Source of the DNA: Phaeosaccion multiseriatum
Lineage: Eukaryota; Ochrophyta, other classes
Assembly (NCBI GenBank): GCA_965112735.1
Contig: OZ218952.1
Coordinates: 558,001-622,000 of the forward strand
Direction of reading: 5' to 3'
DNA: 64,000 nt
Shown here: piece after piece, positions 1 to 10,146 of the stretch
Layout: every line of letters starts with the position of its first letter
Numbering within the stretch: the first letter of the stretch is position 1
The notes under the pieces: model-generated
Told to the model about the DNA's origin: nothing
Database searches by the model: none
The model's input: only the letters and a program-made list of their open reading frames with translations
Made by a program: the position numbers and the translations under genes

Positions 1-720
1 GAAGGAAGAGGAGGAGGAGGAGGAGGAGGAGGAGGAGGAGGAGGAGGAGGAGGAGGAGGAGGAGGAGGAGGAGGAGGAGGAGGAGGAGGAGGAGGAGGAG
101 GAGGAGGAGGAGGAGGAGGAGGAGGAGGAGGAGGAGGAGGAGGAGGAGGAGGAGGAGGAGGAGGAGGAGGAGGAGGAGGAGGAGGAGGAGGAGAAGAAGA
201 AGAAGAAGAAGAAGAAGAAGAAGAAGAAGAAGAAGAAGAAGAAGAAGAAGAAGAAGAAGAAGAAGAAGAAGAAGAAGAAGAAGAAGAAGAAGAAGAAGAA
301 GAAGAAGAAGAAGAAGAAGAAGAAGAAGAAGAAGAAGAAGAAGAAGAAGAAGAAGAAGAAGAAGAAGAAGAAGAAGAAGAAGAAGAAGAAGAAGAAGAAG
401 AAGAAGAAGAAGAAGAAGAAGAAGAAGAAGAAGAAGAAGAAGAAGAAGAAGAAGAAGAAGAAGAAGAAGAAGAAGAAGAAGAAGAAGAAGAAGAAGAAGA
501 AGAAGAAGGAGGAGGAGGAGGAGGAGGAGGAGGAGGAGGAGGAGGAGGAGGAGGAGGAGGAGGAGGAGGAGGAGGAGGAGGAGGAGGAGGAGGAGGAGGA
601 GGAGGAAGAGGAGGAGGAGGAGGAGGAGGAGGAGGAGGAGGAGGAGGAGGAGGAGGAGGAGGAGGAGGAGGAGGAGGAGGAGGAGGAGGAGGAGGAGGAG
701 GAGGAGGAGGAGGAGGAGGA
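1..720. repeat. (GGA)n-(GAA)n-(GGA)n purine tract
   Basis: Nearly pure trinucleotide array. GGA repeats run to about 192, then 105 uninterrupted GAA copies (193-507), then GGA again to 720 with one GAA-type interruption near 605. The tract is all-purine on the plus strand, so it is able to form triplex structures. It lies downstream of the last visible exon of the OSCA-like gene on the minus strand and is therefore probably inside one of that gene's introns. Confidence 0.97.
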
Positions 721-860
721 GCAAGAGGGTTGTTAGTATGCATTGCATCGAGTGGCGAGGAAGGGAGGGGGTGGAAGGAGGAGAGGCGAGGGGAGGAAGC
801 TTTGTGCGTCTGAATGGGTGCCTTACATGGCCACTCTCTCACTCACTCACTCCCTCCCTC

Positions 861-1049
861 AGTCACTTACTCCCTCCCTCCCTCCCTCCCTCCCTCCCTC
901 CCTCCCTCCCTCCCTCCCTCCCTCCCTCCCTCCCTCCCTCCCTCCCTCCCTCCCTCCCTCCCTCCCTCCCTCCCTCCCTCCCTCCCTCCCTCCCTCCCTC
1001 CCTCCCTCCCTCCCTCCCTCCCTCCCTCCCTCCCTCCTTTCCTCCCTCC
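861..1049. repeat. (CCCT)n array next to a splice donor
   Basis: About 47 copies of the tetranucleotide CCCT, read on the minus strand as GGGA. It begins directly after the minus-strand donor GTGAGTGAG at 1058. Confidence 0.95.
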
Positions 1050-1058
1050 CTCACTCAC

Positions 1059-3319
1059 CTGACGCGGTAGCTCGCGATGGCATTGAGAGCTCCTTGCTCC
1101 ATCTCGAAGGTGATGTAAGCCGTAACGGGGGTCGCGTGGTGATCATCGTCCAGCTTAAGACGCTTCGCCTCAGCCATCTTGTCGATGATCTGGAGGCAGA
1201 TTTATAGAGGCGTATGGAGGCATACCGAGGCAAACGGGGCCATAAAGAAGGGGGGGAAGGAGGGAGGCGGGAGAGCGGGTGATGGGCAGGTACATGAACA
1301 TGCATATGGGCAGGCATATGGGCAGGCATATGGGCAGACAGACAAAGTAGGCATGTTCTGACCCCCATACGAGCTTACCTGGCGAGAGAGCTGGGTGCGT
1401 TTGTCTCGTATCTTTGTCTGTTCCACCGGAGAAGCGCGCACAGACAAACACACACACACACACACACGTACGCATACACAAGGATGAGGATTCCTCCAAG
1501 CACAGGCATGGACATGTCTTGTGGGACACCCGAGGGACGGCCAAGTACCCTCTCCCCCTCCCCCTCGCATCCACTGCCATCCTCACCTTCGCCTCCTCCG
1601 TATGCTTCGACTTGTTCACAGTATTGTAGAGACGCAGCTTGTCCATCAGCCTTGCCCTCTCCTTGTGAAGCTTTCCCGCCTTTCCGTAGTGGGCGATGGC
1701 TGCTCTGTTGTCTCGCCCGATAGACACCTCACTCACAGCGCACCCTGTAGGGCATATGGGAGGGATACGGGTAGTCAGGAGTCCAGGCAGAGCAGGTATA
1801 TGGGTGGTCATTCCATCAATTTCAGTTTAAGTTCTAGTCCAGGCAGCGCGTGCACGGGCAACCAACGCAAGCCAAGCCAAGGTAAGCTAAGGAAGCTTAG
1901 CTTAGCGGAGATGATGTTGGGTGAGGAGTGCGAAAGCGAGTGAAAGGCGAGACAGAGAGGGTGGGAGGGAGAAAGAGAGGAGGGGGAGAGAAAGAGAGAG
2001 AGGGGGAGAGAAAGAGAGAGAGAAAGAGAGAGAGAAAGAGAGAAGAGAGACAGGAGACAGAGAGAGAGGAAGGGAGTGGCGAGACTGTAAAGCGCGACCC
2101 TGACCCCTCACCTGTGAGGGCGGAGAAGTGTGCCGCAAGCTCCAGCTCTGAGATGCGCTCTTTCTTAGGCAGGCGTGGCACTGTGCGTAGGAAGTCAATT
2201 GATCAATGTCGGGGGATTGGAGGTTCAGTATACATGTCAGAGGTGAGGACACAAGCTTCGCAGCGGAAAGGAGAGTAGTGGAGGATAGTGTCAAAGCCTA
2301 CTGGACTCATCCCTCCCCTTCCCTCCTCCCCCCTTCCCTCCCCTCCCCTCCTCTTCTCTCCCCTCCTCCCCCCTTCCCTCCTCTCCCGTCCCCTCCCCTC
2401 CCCTCCCCTCCCCTTCCCTTCCCTCCCCTCCCCTCTCCTCCCCTCCCCTCCCCTCCCTTCCTCTCCCTCCGCTCCCCTCCGCTCCTCTCCTCTCCCCTCC
2501 CCTCCTCTCCCGTCCTCTCCCCTCCTCTCCCCTCCCCTCCCCTCCCCTCCCCTCCCCTCCCCTCCCCTCCCCTCCCCTCCCCTCCCCTCCCCTCCCCTCC
2601 CCTCCCCTCCCCTCCCCTCCCCTCCCCTCCCCTCCCCTCCCCTCCCCTCCCCTCCGCTCCCCTCCCCTCCTCTCCCTCCGCTCCCCTCCCCTCCCCTCCC
2701 CTCCCCTCCTCTCCCCTCCCCTCCTCTCCTCTCCCCTCCTCTCCCCTCCCCTCCTCTCCCCTCCTCTCCCCTCCCCTCCCCCTCCCCCCCAAACCCCTCC
2801 GGATACCCACACACTCTATACCCCCGCGAAGCGTGGATGGTGAAGTGATGACCGTCTTTCTTGACACCCGCCCCAAAACCCCATCCAGGACGAACCCTCA
2901 CACGCGCACACCCACACTCACCTTGGATCGTGTAGTCTGTCGCCATGACGGTCTTTCTCTTCACCTCCTTGTATTCCTCCTCAATGAAGCGCCAGACCCA
3001 AAAGTACGACGCAAATACCACCAACACGCTAATGGCAGTGGTCCAACCAAAGTACACCCCGACCCTTTCCTTGTCGAGCTCGCACGAGTCATACTCTGTC
3101 TCGTCGCAGAAGGGAAGGAGCACCGTCGTGGCGTTCTTGCCAAGGTTTCCGATTGTCGTGTACGCCAACTGATCTGTGAAGGAGTCGTAGAGCACAGCTG
3201 ACCCGGCCATGTTGATCCATAGCACGGGGAAGTACATGACTATGGGGGTAGTGGGTGTGGTTGTGTGGTTGTGGGGTATGCGGTGTGTGGAGGAGAGGGG
3301 GAGGGGGAGGAAAGGCGTC

Positions 3320-3368
<49 letters not shown>

Positions 3369-5490
3369 CCCACAAAGGAGGTTACTGCCTGTTGGCCTGT
3401 AACACCCCTCCCTAACTAACTTCTTCACCCCTCACTGTGGACCACTTTAACCCTAAGCTTCAAACAAGTACCCCGCGCACCCACGCCACGCCACGCCACG
3501 CCACCGTCAACCACACCTACCCGACAGGTACACGAATAACCAACCGCAGTACTTGAGCAGCTTAAAGTAAGCACTCACGCCGGCCCCGTAGGGACTGAGC
3601 TCTGATATCTTGCCCTCGTCCCACAGATCCAGCTGCTCTCCACAGCCCCCCAGCAGGCAGAAGCGACCAGTGGTTGTGCTCTTCATAGGGAAGCGGCCGC
3701 CGTCGGGGTGACGAAGGTGATGGTGGTCAACGTTCCGGAGGGCAAGCTTTACCCGAGGCTTCTCCCATGGAGTGTGCTCGCTCAGCGCTGAACGTTGAGC
3801 GGCTGTGGGGAAGGGCAGTGGAAAGTGCGCCGCGGAGGGTTGGGCGGGTGGGGTCAGGGGCGGATAAATTTGGAGGGTTAGTTATTGGGAGGGTTGTATC
3901 TCTCCCTCTATCTTTCTCTCTCTCGCGCTCTCTCTCGCTCTCTCCTCTTCTTCTTTCTGTCTATCTCTCTCTATCCCTCTGTCTTTCTCTCTCTCCATCT
4001 CTATCTCCATCTCTCCCTCCCCGTGTCTCTCTCTCTCCCTCTCCCTCTCCTTGTCTCCCTTCCTATCCTCCCCGCGCAGCTGTCTTCTCTCTCTTCCTCT
4101 CCCTCTCTTCCCTCTCTCTCCCTCGCCCTCTCTCTCTCTCTTTCTCTGTCGCCCTGTCCTTGATCATGGACTTACCAGACTTGATGCCTCTTGGTGAGAG
4201 CATGGGGTTATCTGCCAGGAAACCGTCCTCCTGGGCATGCCCGTCTAGGTGGGCCCACACCTCCCTCTTCTTCTTCTCTGCCTGCCTCATGAACCAGGCC
4301 GACTGCACACGAAGGGCGGCAGCAAGGCGGGCACTCTTCTCGTCGTCCGTCAGAGGGTCGGGCTTCTCATTGGCGACAGAACCGTCAGGAAAGCGCTTTT
4401 ACATTTGCAGAATGTAGAGTAGATTTAAGAGTGGAGGAGAGAGAGAGTCGAGTGGGGTGAAATAGAGCCAGAGGGGAGGGGGGGAAGAGAGAGAGAGGTG
4501 GAAGAGGCGTCGATGTGAGAGGGAGTTAGGCCCAAGTAGCTATTAATGTTGAGCACGTCCAAGGTGAGCGTTCAGGCGTTCACGGTCTTCCCTGTCTTCT
4601 CCTTGCCGGCATCACTGGACCTACTGCCACCACACGCATGCATCTTGGTTGTACCCTGTAAACTTACATCTTCCATGATGGCCACCCAATCGCCGTGCTT
4701 GAGAGTATCGCTCTCCCGCACCTCTATGTCCTGGGACACGAGGTACTCCTGAGTGAGGGTTATTGCAAGGGCCAAGGGTCAAGCACGAGGGCACGCAGAG
4801 CGGGGAACAGCAGCAGTAGCACGAAGAGGAGGAGGAGGAGGAGGAGGAGGAGGAGGAGGAGGAGGAGGAGGAGGAGGAGGAGGAGGAGGAGGAGGAGGAG
4901 GAGGAGGAGGGACGCCAGACAGATACAACAGCTTGGAAGCATGGCTAGAAGGAGACAGGGTCTAAATGGTAGCCTCCCTTTCCCGAATGTGATGAAAGAC
5001 GACAAAAGAAAAAGAAAGCAAAGGAAGGCCTGCTCAACGCAAATTCTCAGGGGAGGGAATGAGGCATTTGATACAGGTCTTGAACTGGAAAGCTGCGATG
5101 ATCCCGTAGCTTTCCACCCCGTACCTGCATCTGCTCAGTGCTCCATGTAGTGTAGGCGTGTGCGGTATTGACTGAATTAAATCCAGGTCCAATCGCAGCC
5201 ACCACAATGTCCTCATAGGACTGGATCGCGGATGTGATGGAGGCCCTCGCCGACACACTCGCTCTCCGAGCAGACGTACTCGCTCTCCGAGCCCCCTCCT
5301 CGAATATATCGGCCACACTACTCCGTCTACCCCCACGCCTTTCCTCTGCCCCTGTTGGTTCTTCTTCTGCTGCCGCTGTTTCTTCACCGCCTCCAGAGCT
5401 GCGTCTCTTGACGAAGCTCAGGAAACTACTTCGTCGTGGAGGGGGCTCCTCCACGCCGCTTTGGGGCGGTATGATCTCCCGGCTCATCAT
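1059..5490 (-). CDS. OSCA/CSC1/TMEM63-like membrane protein, 5' part (8 exons seen, gene continues off left edge)
   Basis: Minus-strand exons joined by phase-consistent GT-AG introns: 5490-5125, 4748-4668, 4395-4176, 3802-3521, 3239-2922, 2180-2112, 1744-1587 and 1189-1059. The start is the double ATG at 5490. The N-terminus is Ser/Arg-rich and cytosolic-looking. A conserved-looking block ([20 protein letters not shown]) leads into a first membrane segment (exons 4-5) and a second one follows ([19 protein letters not shown]). After these comes a cytosolic region containing [25 protein letters not shown], a basic helix ([14 protein letters not shown]) and VTAYITFE. This order (two membrane segments, then an RNA-recognition-like cytosolic domain with an 'A-Y-I-T-F' strand) resembles OSCA/TMEM63 mechanosensitive cation channels. 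The pore helices would lie beyond position 1, so the family call is provisional; another multipass protein with a similar N-terminus is possible. Introns are filled with CCCT, CCCCT and GA repeats. Confidence 0.55.
1288..1337. repeat. 12-bp tandem repeat GGGCAGGCATAT
   Basis: Three and a half near-perfect copies of a 12-bp unit that contains the palindrome GCATATGC/GGCATATG. It lies in an intron of the OSCA-like gene. Related GCATATGG or GCGTATGG words occur elsewhere in non-coding parts of the window, for example near 16,861, 29,823 and 56,703. Confidence 0.8.
2306..2787. repeat. (CCCCT)n pentanucleotide array in an intron
   Basis: Imperfect CCCCT repeats, almost perfect from about 2530 to 2655, inside the intron between exons 5 and 6 of the OSCA-like gene. 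Long apparent open frames on both strands here (Pro/Ser/Leu-rich or Gly/Arg/Glu-rich) are translations of the repeat and not genes. Confidence 0.95.
4821..4911. repeat. (GGA)n microsatellite in an intron
   Basis: About 30 copies of GGA in the first intron of the OSCA-like gene. Confidence 0.95.
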
Positions 5491-5723
5491 TTTCCAGGTT
5501 TTCTCCCTAAAAAGGGAAGGCGACGTTACACTTTCACTGACATATTTTATTTTATTTTATCACATATTTTTCTCGCCATCCCGTTCTCTGAGACTGCAGC
5601 AGGGTGCTGTGAGCAGGCGCGTGAGTGTGTGAGTGCGTGAGTGCCTGAGTGCGTGAGTGTGTGTGCGTGCTGCGTGTGGGCGGAAGGCCTTTGCAGCCAG
5701 GAGTGAGTGAGTGAGGGAGTTCA

Positions 5724-5816
<93 letters not shown>

Positions 5817-6582
5817 CCCTCCCCTCCCTCCTGTATGGGTCAGCACTTGAAGCACTTCGACATTGGGAATCGAGGAGGACTGAGTATTTTGGGTTGAGGA
5901 CGCAGGAGTGGTGTGGGAAAAAGTGGCAGGGGGAGCAGAGTGGCAGGGGGAGAAGAGAGAGAGCAGCAGTAGAGGTCAAGGCCGGAGCGAGGTGACAGCA
6001 CAGCCAGGGATGGACGAGACAGCCAGGGCCAGTTCGGGTACAGCACAGCCACATGTACTTCTTTGGGGAGACTCGGAGTCTCCTGTCTTATTTGGGGAGA
6101 CTTGGAGCGAGCAGGAGGCTACTTGTACTGAGGAGCGTGCTGAGAAGGGTCGTCACTGCCTTCCTCCGACATCATCCTCTTCGTCTATCCTCTCATCCCT
6201 CTCCCCTCATTGACATAAGCCGCGCGTGGGTTGTTCGGAGCTGCTGTCGGCTGAGTTTGGCAAGGATTTCGTAGCTTCTTCCCTACCTCTTTCCCTACTG
6301 AAAGTGGTGGTCCCTTTGATTGAGGAGCGTGCTCAGTGCTCAGCCAAAAGGGACGTGTATAACGTTTTCCTCCCCCCCACACCCACTCTCCCCCCTTCTT
6401 TTTTTTTTTCATCGGCTCCACTTTTATTTTTAGTTTTTTCAACCGTTCATCATCTTGATCTGAGACGCTCACCCGTTCTCCCCTTATTTTCAGCTGCTGC
6501 TTATTTATCATCCTCCTTTCCTCTCTCCCATACACATCCTTTATTTCGCGCATCATCTCCATACTCTCTCCTCTGCAGCCCT
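5491..6582. other. Divergent intergenic region with (GT)n tract
   Basis: Separates the minus-strand OSCA-like start (5490) from the histidine kinase start (6583), so it must hold two divergent promoters. It contains a GTGAGTGC-rich stretch near 5620-5720, an interrupted (GT)n tract at about 5727-5812, and a CT/T-rich leader with T9 at 6402-6410. I see no recognisable core promoter motif. Confidence 0.6.
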
Positions 6583-9444
6583 ATGCGATTGCTTCGGAGG
6601 CTAGGCAGTGGAGGACGCCGCAGCAGTAGCAGTACCGCGCTACCCCTCCATGATACTAGAGGAGAAGCCGCAGCAGCGCCCCCGCCACCCCCGATAGGTT
6701 GGACTAACAACTTCGAGGAGTCCGCAGGGAGGAAGATTGTTGACGATGATGATGACGACGATGAGGAAAGCAGAGATGAAGCATCAAAGCGTGATTCGAA
6801 AGGGAGGAGGCCTACTACAGTATCGCCAGGCGACGGGGGAGGGGGTGATGGAGGAGAACTAGCACCACCTGCTGAGGTTCAGAACTTCACCACGCGGGAA
6901 GGTGTGGATGCGGGAGAAGAAGAGAAGAGAAAGAAGAAGACGTGGTTTCTTCCAGAGAAGGCATGGAGACCCCTCCGTACCTTTTTGGTGCTGTGTGTGG
7001 GGCTCGTAGCTACCCACTTTGTTGCGATGGAGTATGCCAAATCTCTGGACAGAGAGGAGATGACCGCCTACAGAGCCGACGTTGCGTACCTTCAGACCAC
7101 AGTCTTCAACCGACTCACGTCTTCAGACAGCGAGAGCGAAATCATCCGCGCGGCTCTGCAGACGTGGGGTGGTGGCGGCAACCTTACTCTGGGCCAATAC
7201 TCTGACTTGACCGCCCCGGGCACTTCGGAAGGAAAGGGTATTGTCTACACGAGCCGAGTGCCTGCGGCAGCTCGCTCTGAGTTCGAGACGGCCGCGTCGG
7301 TTTTGTACGGGCAGGACATTTTCGTGAAGCAGGGGCCTCCGGCAGGCCTCGTGGCTCGGGCAAACATCACAGAGGGAGAGGACTACTGGCCAATGACGTA
7401 CGTAGAGCCGCGCAACGACAGGGTAATGGGCTTTGATGTCTTTTCCGAGAGCAACCGACGGGCGGCAATTGAACGCGTTCTTTCCACGGGGCAAGTTGCG
7501 TACACGCTACCTGTCGCTGCTGCCGATACAGGAGAAACGGGATTCAGTAAGATACTGCCCGTCAGAGGAGGCCCATCGCTGCTTAGCAGCTCATCATCAG
7601 CAGCAGATGGGTCCGGGGGGGGGGGAGGCGATGACATTACGGGGATTCTCGTCGTTTTCATCAGGGTAGAGCGTGCTCTAGAGCAATCCTCGTTACGAAA
7701 GTTCGAGACGTCGTACCCTGGCACACAAACAGACATTGGCTTTCTCGCGAGCGATGAGTCGAGGGCGAGCCTCCACGGGGTGCCATTTTCGGATGCCTCG
7801 GGTGTGGTGTCGTCCAAGACGTTTTCCCGCTCCGAACCTACTTCGGACTCCGAAGCGTCGTTCTATGTGGAAACGGCCACTGCCCCGCGGCGCCTCGAGA
7901 AGCGAGGCCTTCGGGCGGAGTACTACGCTGTAATGGCGGGGGGCTGTTTGCTGCTTGTGCTGCTTTTCTATTGGGAGCGTCGCAATTTCTTGCTCCAGGC
8001 CGCCAGATCAGAAGCAGCGGCCGCAAGAGAGGCTTCTTTGGCCAAGTCGCGCTTCCTCCGCTCCATTACGCACGAGATTCGCACGCCCATGAATGGTATC
8101 GTGGGAATGGCCCAACTGCTCGAAAGCGTCGAGCTTCCCGACGCGGTGCTGCCGTACGTCAACGTGATACACTCGTGCTCTTCCACCTTGCTCAGCTTGG
8201 TGAACAACATTCTCGACATGAGCAAGATCGAGGCAGGCAAGATGGAGATTAGCAAGAGGTCGTTTCGCCTCGACACGCTCGCGGTGGAGATGGTGGAGAG
8301 TGCTTGGACCGTCCTCCATACAAGTAACACCTCGTCGCTCTCCAGCATGAGCCTCACCATCGGGAGCAGTGTGCCACGGGGTCGCGTGGTTGGCGACGAC
8401 GTGCGGATCCGACAGCTGTTCAACAACTTCATGAGTAACGCAACGAAGTTCACAAGGCACGGCTCCATCGATCTTTTTCTGGATGCCACGCAGACGAGCG
8501 GCGAGTCAGAGGAGGTGCTGATTAACCTCACTGTGCGCGACACGGGCATCGGGATGGCACCCGACGCGGTCGAGCGCCTGTTCAAACCCTTCGTCCAGGT
8601 GCACGACAGCGCGACTACCAACGTGCAGGGCACTGGCCTGGGGCTGGCCATCTCCGTCGCCCTTGCTCGGGCCATGGGGGGAGACGTGACCTGCTCGTCG
8701 GTGTTGGGCAAGGGGTCGAAGTTTCACTGCACCTTCAACGTGGAAGGCAAGCTTCGCAAGGCTACCACGGTGGCCCATCGGCGAGTGTACACGAGAGATG
8801 ACGGTGTACGAGTGGAAGGAGAGGCACTCATCCCAGCCAGCACGGAGGACACATTTGATGGGTCGGGGACGAGCGCGACTCCGAGGGAAGTAGAAGGAGG
8901 AGCAGTTGCTGCTCACAGGGGACTCATGGGGGAAGCTCCTCGTCCTCCCAGCGTGCTAGTGGTGGACGATAACAAGATCAATCGCATGGTGCTGAGTAAG
9001 CTGCTGGGCTCGCTCGGTGTGCTCGTGGAGAGTGCAGACACCGGCGTTACAGCGGTGGAGTCTTGCGGCCAGCAGCGCTTCTCTTTGATCCTGCTGGACA
9101 TGGTCATGCCGGTGATGGACGGCGTCGACGCCGCTCGCGAGCTGAGAGCTGGCGACGGCCCTTGCAAAGACACGCCCATCATCTTCCTCACTGCGGATTG
9201 CTCGACGGAGGCCATGCGAGAGTGTAGGGAGGCGGGCGGGAACGAATTCTCCACCAAGCCTGTGCGGCGAGAGACCCTCGTCGCGAAGATGGCGGACCTT
9301 TTGCAAGCGCCCGAGCGCAGCTGGCTTTTGGACAAGGAGAGAGAGTTCTGCGAGTCGAGGAAGCAGGCCACCCACCTGCAAGGCATGGCGCGGGTACGGG
9401 CAGAGGAGAGCAGCACGCGCAGCCGAGAAGACGAAGGCGACTGA
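6583..9444 (+). CDS. CHASE-domain hybrid histidine kinase
   Basis: Single-exon gene, 953 residues from the ATG at 6583. The frame is open upstream to 6226, but that part is pyrimidine-rich leader-like sequence, so I prefer the later Met. Order: an acidic/low-complexity N-terminus; a membrane helix at about 132-152; an extracellular CHASE domain at about 160-365 (YWPMTYVEP, GFDVFSE); a second membrane helix at about 450-467; a HisKA domain with phospho-accepting His497 in THEIRTPMNGI; a HATPase_c domain with N-box (RQLFNNFMSNATKF, about 608), G1 (DTGIGM, about 653) and G2 (GTGLGL, about 683); and a receiver domain with acidic pair D795/D796, phospho-acceptor D839 (LLDMVMPVMDG) and a conserved Lys near 891 (TKP). 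All catalytic motifs are present, so an active membrane receptor kinase of the cytokinin-receptor-like class is expected. The ligand is unknown. The phosphate would pass to an HPt protein. Confidence 0.93.
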   Translation: MRLLRRLGSGGRRSSSSTALPLHDTRGEAAAAPPPPPIGWTNNFEESAGRKIVDDDDDDDEESRDEASKRDSKGRRPTTVSPGDGGGGDGGELAPPAEVQNFTTREGVDAGEEEKRKKKTWFLPEKAWRPLRTFLVLCVGLVATHFVAMEYAKSLDREEMTAYRADVAYLQTTVFNRLTSSDSESEIIRAALQTWGGGGNLTLGQYSDLTAPGTSEGKGIVYTSRVPAAARSEFETAASVLYGQDIFVKQGPPAGLVARANITEGEDYWPMTYVEPRNDRVMGFDVFSESNRRAAIERVLSTGQVAYTLPVAAADTGETGFSKILPVRGGPSLLSSSSSAADGSGGGGGDDITGILVVFIRVERALEQSSLRKFETSYPGTQTDIGFLASDESRASLHGVPFSDASGVVSSKTFSRSEPTSDSEASFYVETATAPRRLEKRGLRAEYYAVMAGGCLLLVLLFYWERRNFLLQAARSEAAAAREASLAKSRFLRSITHEIRTPMNGIVGMAQLLESVELPDAVLPYVNVIHSCSSTLLSLVNNILDMSKIEAGKMEISKRSFRLDTLAVEMVESAWTVLHTSNTSSLSSMSLTIGSSVPRGRVVGDDVRIRQLFNNFMSNATKFTRHGSIDLFLDATQTSGESEEVLINLTVRDTGIGMAPDAVERLFKPFVQVHDSATTNVQGTGLGLAISVALARAMGGDVTCSSVLGKGSKFHCTFNVEGKLRKATTVAHRRVYTRDDGVRVEGEALIPASTEDTFDGSGTSATPREVEGGAVAAHRGLMGEAPRPPSVLVVDDNKINRMVLSKLLGSLGVLVESADTGVTAVESCGQQRFSLILLDMVMPVMDGVDAARELRAGDGPCKDTPIIFLTADCSTEAMRECREAGGNEFSTKPVRRETLVAKMADLLQAPERSWLLDKEREFCESRKQATHLQGMARVRAEESSTRSREDEGD

Positions 9445-10146
9445 GGGCGGAGGGCGGAGGGCTGAGAGGACTGTCCATCTGAGGAGGAGACGAGGGAGAC
9501 GACTCCACGACGATAGAAACTGTAAGCATTAGTACGGACGTAGAGGTTACATATTTACCTTCTCATAGGAGGTCGAGTTTTGAGGCGAAGCACTGTAAAT
9601 AATTTTTAATGTACAATAGCCACATTTAAATTACAATTGGGGAAATATCAAATTATCTGTGAGGAAGGGTGGGCGGGTGAGTGAAGTGAGTGAGTCAGTG
9701 AGTGAGTGAGGGAGGGAGGGAGGAAGTGAGTGAGTGAGTGAATGAGTGGTGACTGAGTGCGTGAGTGAGTGAGTGAGTGAGGAAGGGACGGAGGGAGGGA
9801 AGGAGGGAGGAGGGAGGGAGAAAGAAGGAGAGAATGTTACTTTTAGGCGGGATGGCACTCAACGGAGTTTTTTTTTTTCTCTTTTTCTCAGCTGCTTTTT
9901 CTGCTTTTTTCTCCTCCTCTCCTCCCCTCCCCTCTCCTAATTCTTCTTCTTCCTCTTCTTCTCTCTCCTTTCCACTCGTAATTAAATGTGCCATCATACT
10001 CGCGTCTACCCTTATGCTCTAGCTCCCCCCCCCCCCTCTTGCTCAGCACTTGTTGAGAGAAGAGGCATCTTTTTCTCCAACGTTGCGGTTGATGCAAGCG
10101 AGCCTCCTCCCCGGCAGCTCCTCTCTTGTCGCCCCAAGCAGGAGGG
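9445..10146. other. Intergenic region with GTGA/GGGA repeats
   Basis: Spans the kinase stop and the CTC1-like start. It contains an AT-rich stretch (9596-9660) likely to be the kinase 3' region, then imperfect GTGA and GGGA repeats (about 9675-9825), then T-rich and pyrimidine-rich leader sequence. No gene is seen. Confidence 0.6.

Noticed and set aside
738-1207. Open frames encoding repeated PSLPPSLPP
   Set aside because: These are translations of the CCCT array in several frames, with no conserved sequence. The DNA is intron of the OSCA-like gene.
2530-2655. (CCCCT)n as an internal telomeric repeat
   Set aside because: It grades into irregular C/T-rich sequence, is intronic, and similar pentamer and tetramer tracts are everywhere in the window. 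It does not match the usual CCCTAAA or CCCTAA telomere repeats.
2203-3375. 390-codon minus-strand frame rich in Gly-Arg-Glu
   Set aside because: Its middle is the CCCCT repeat. Only 2922-3239 within it is a real exon, and it is read in the OSCA-like gene.
4695-5150. Frame with a long poly-Arg run
   Set aside because: Translation of the (GGA)n repeat at 4821-4911. The flanks match the minus-strand OSCA-like exons instead.
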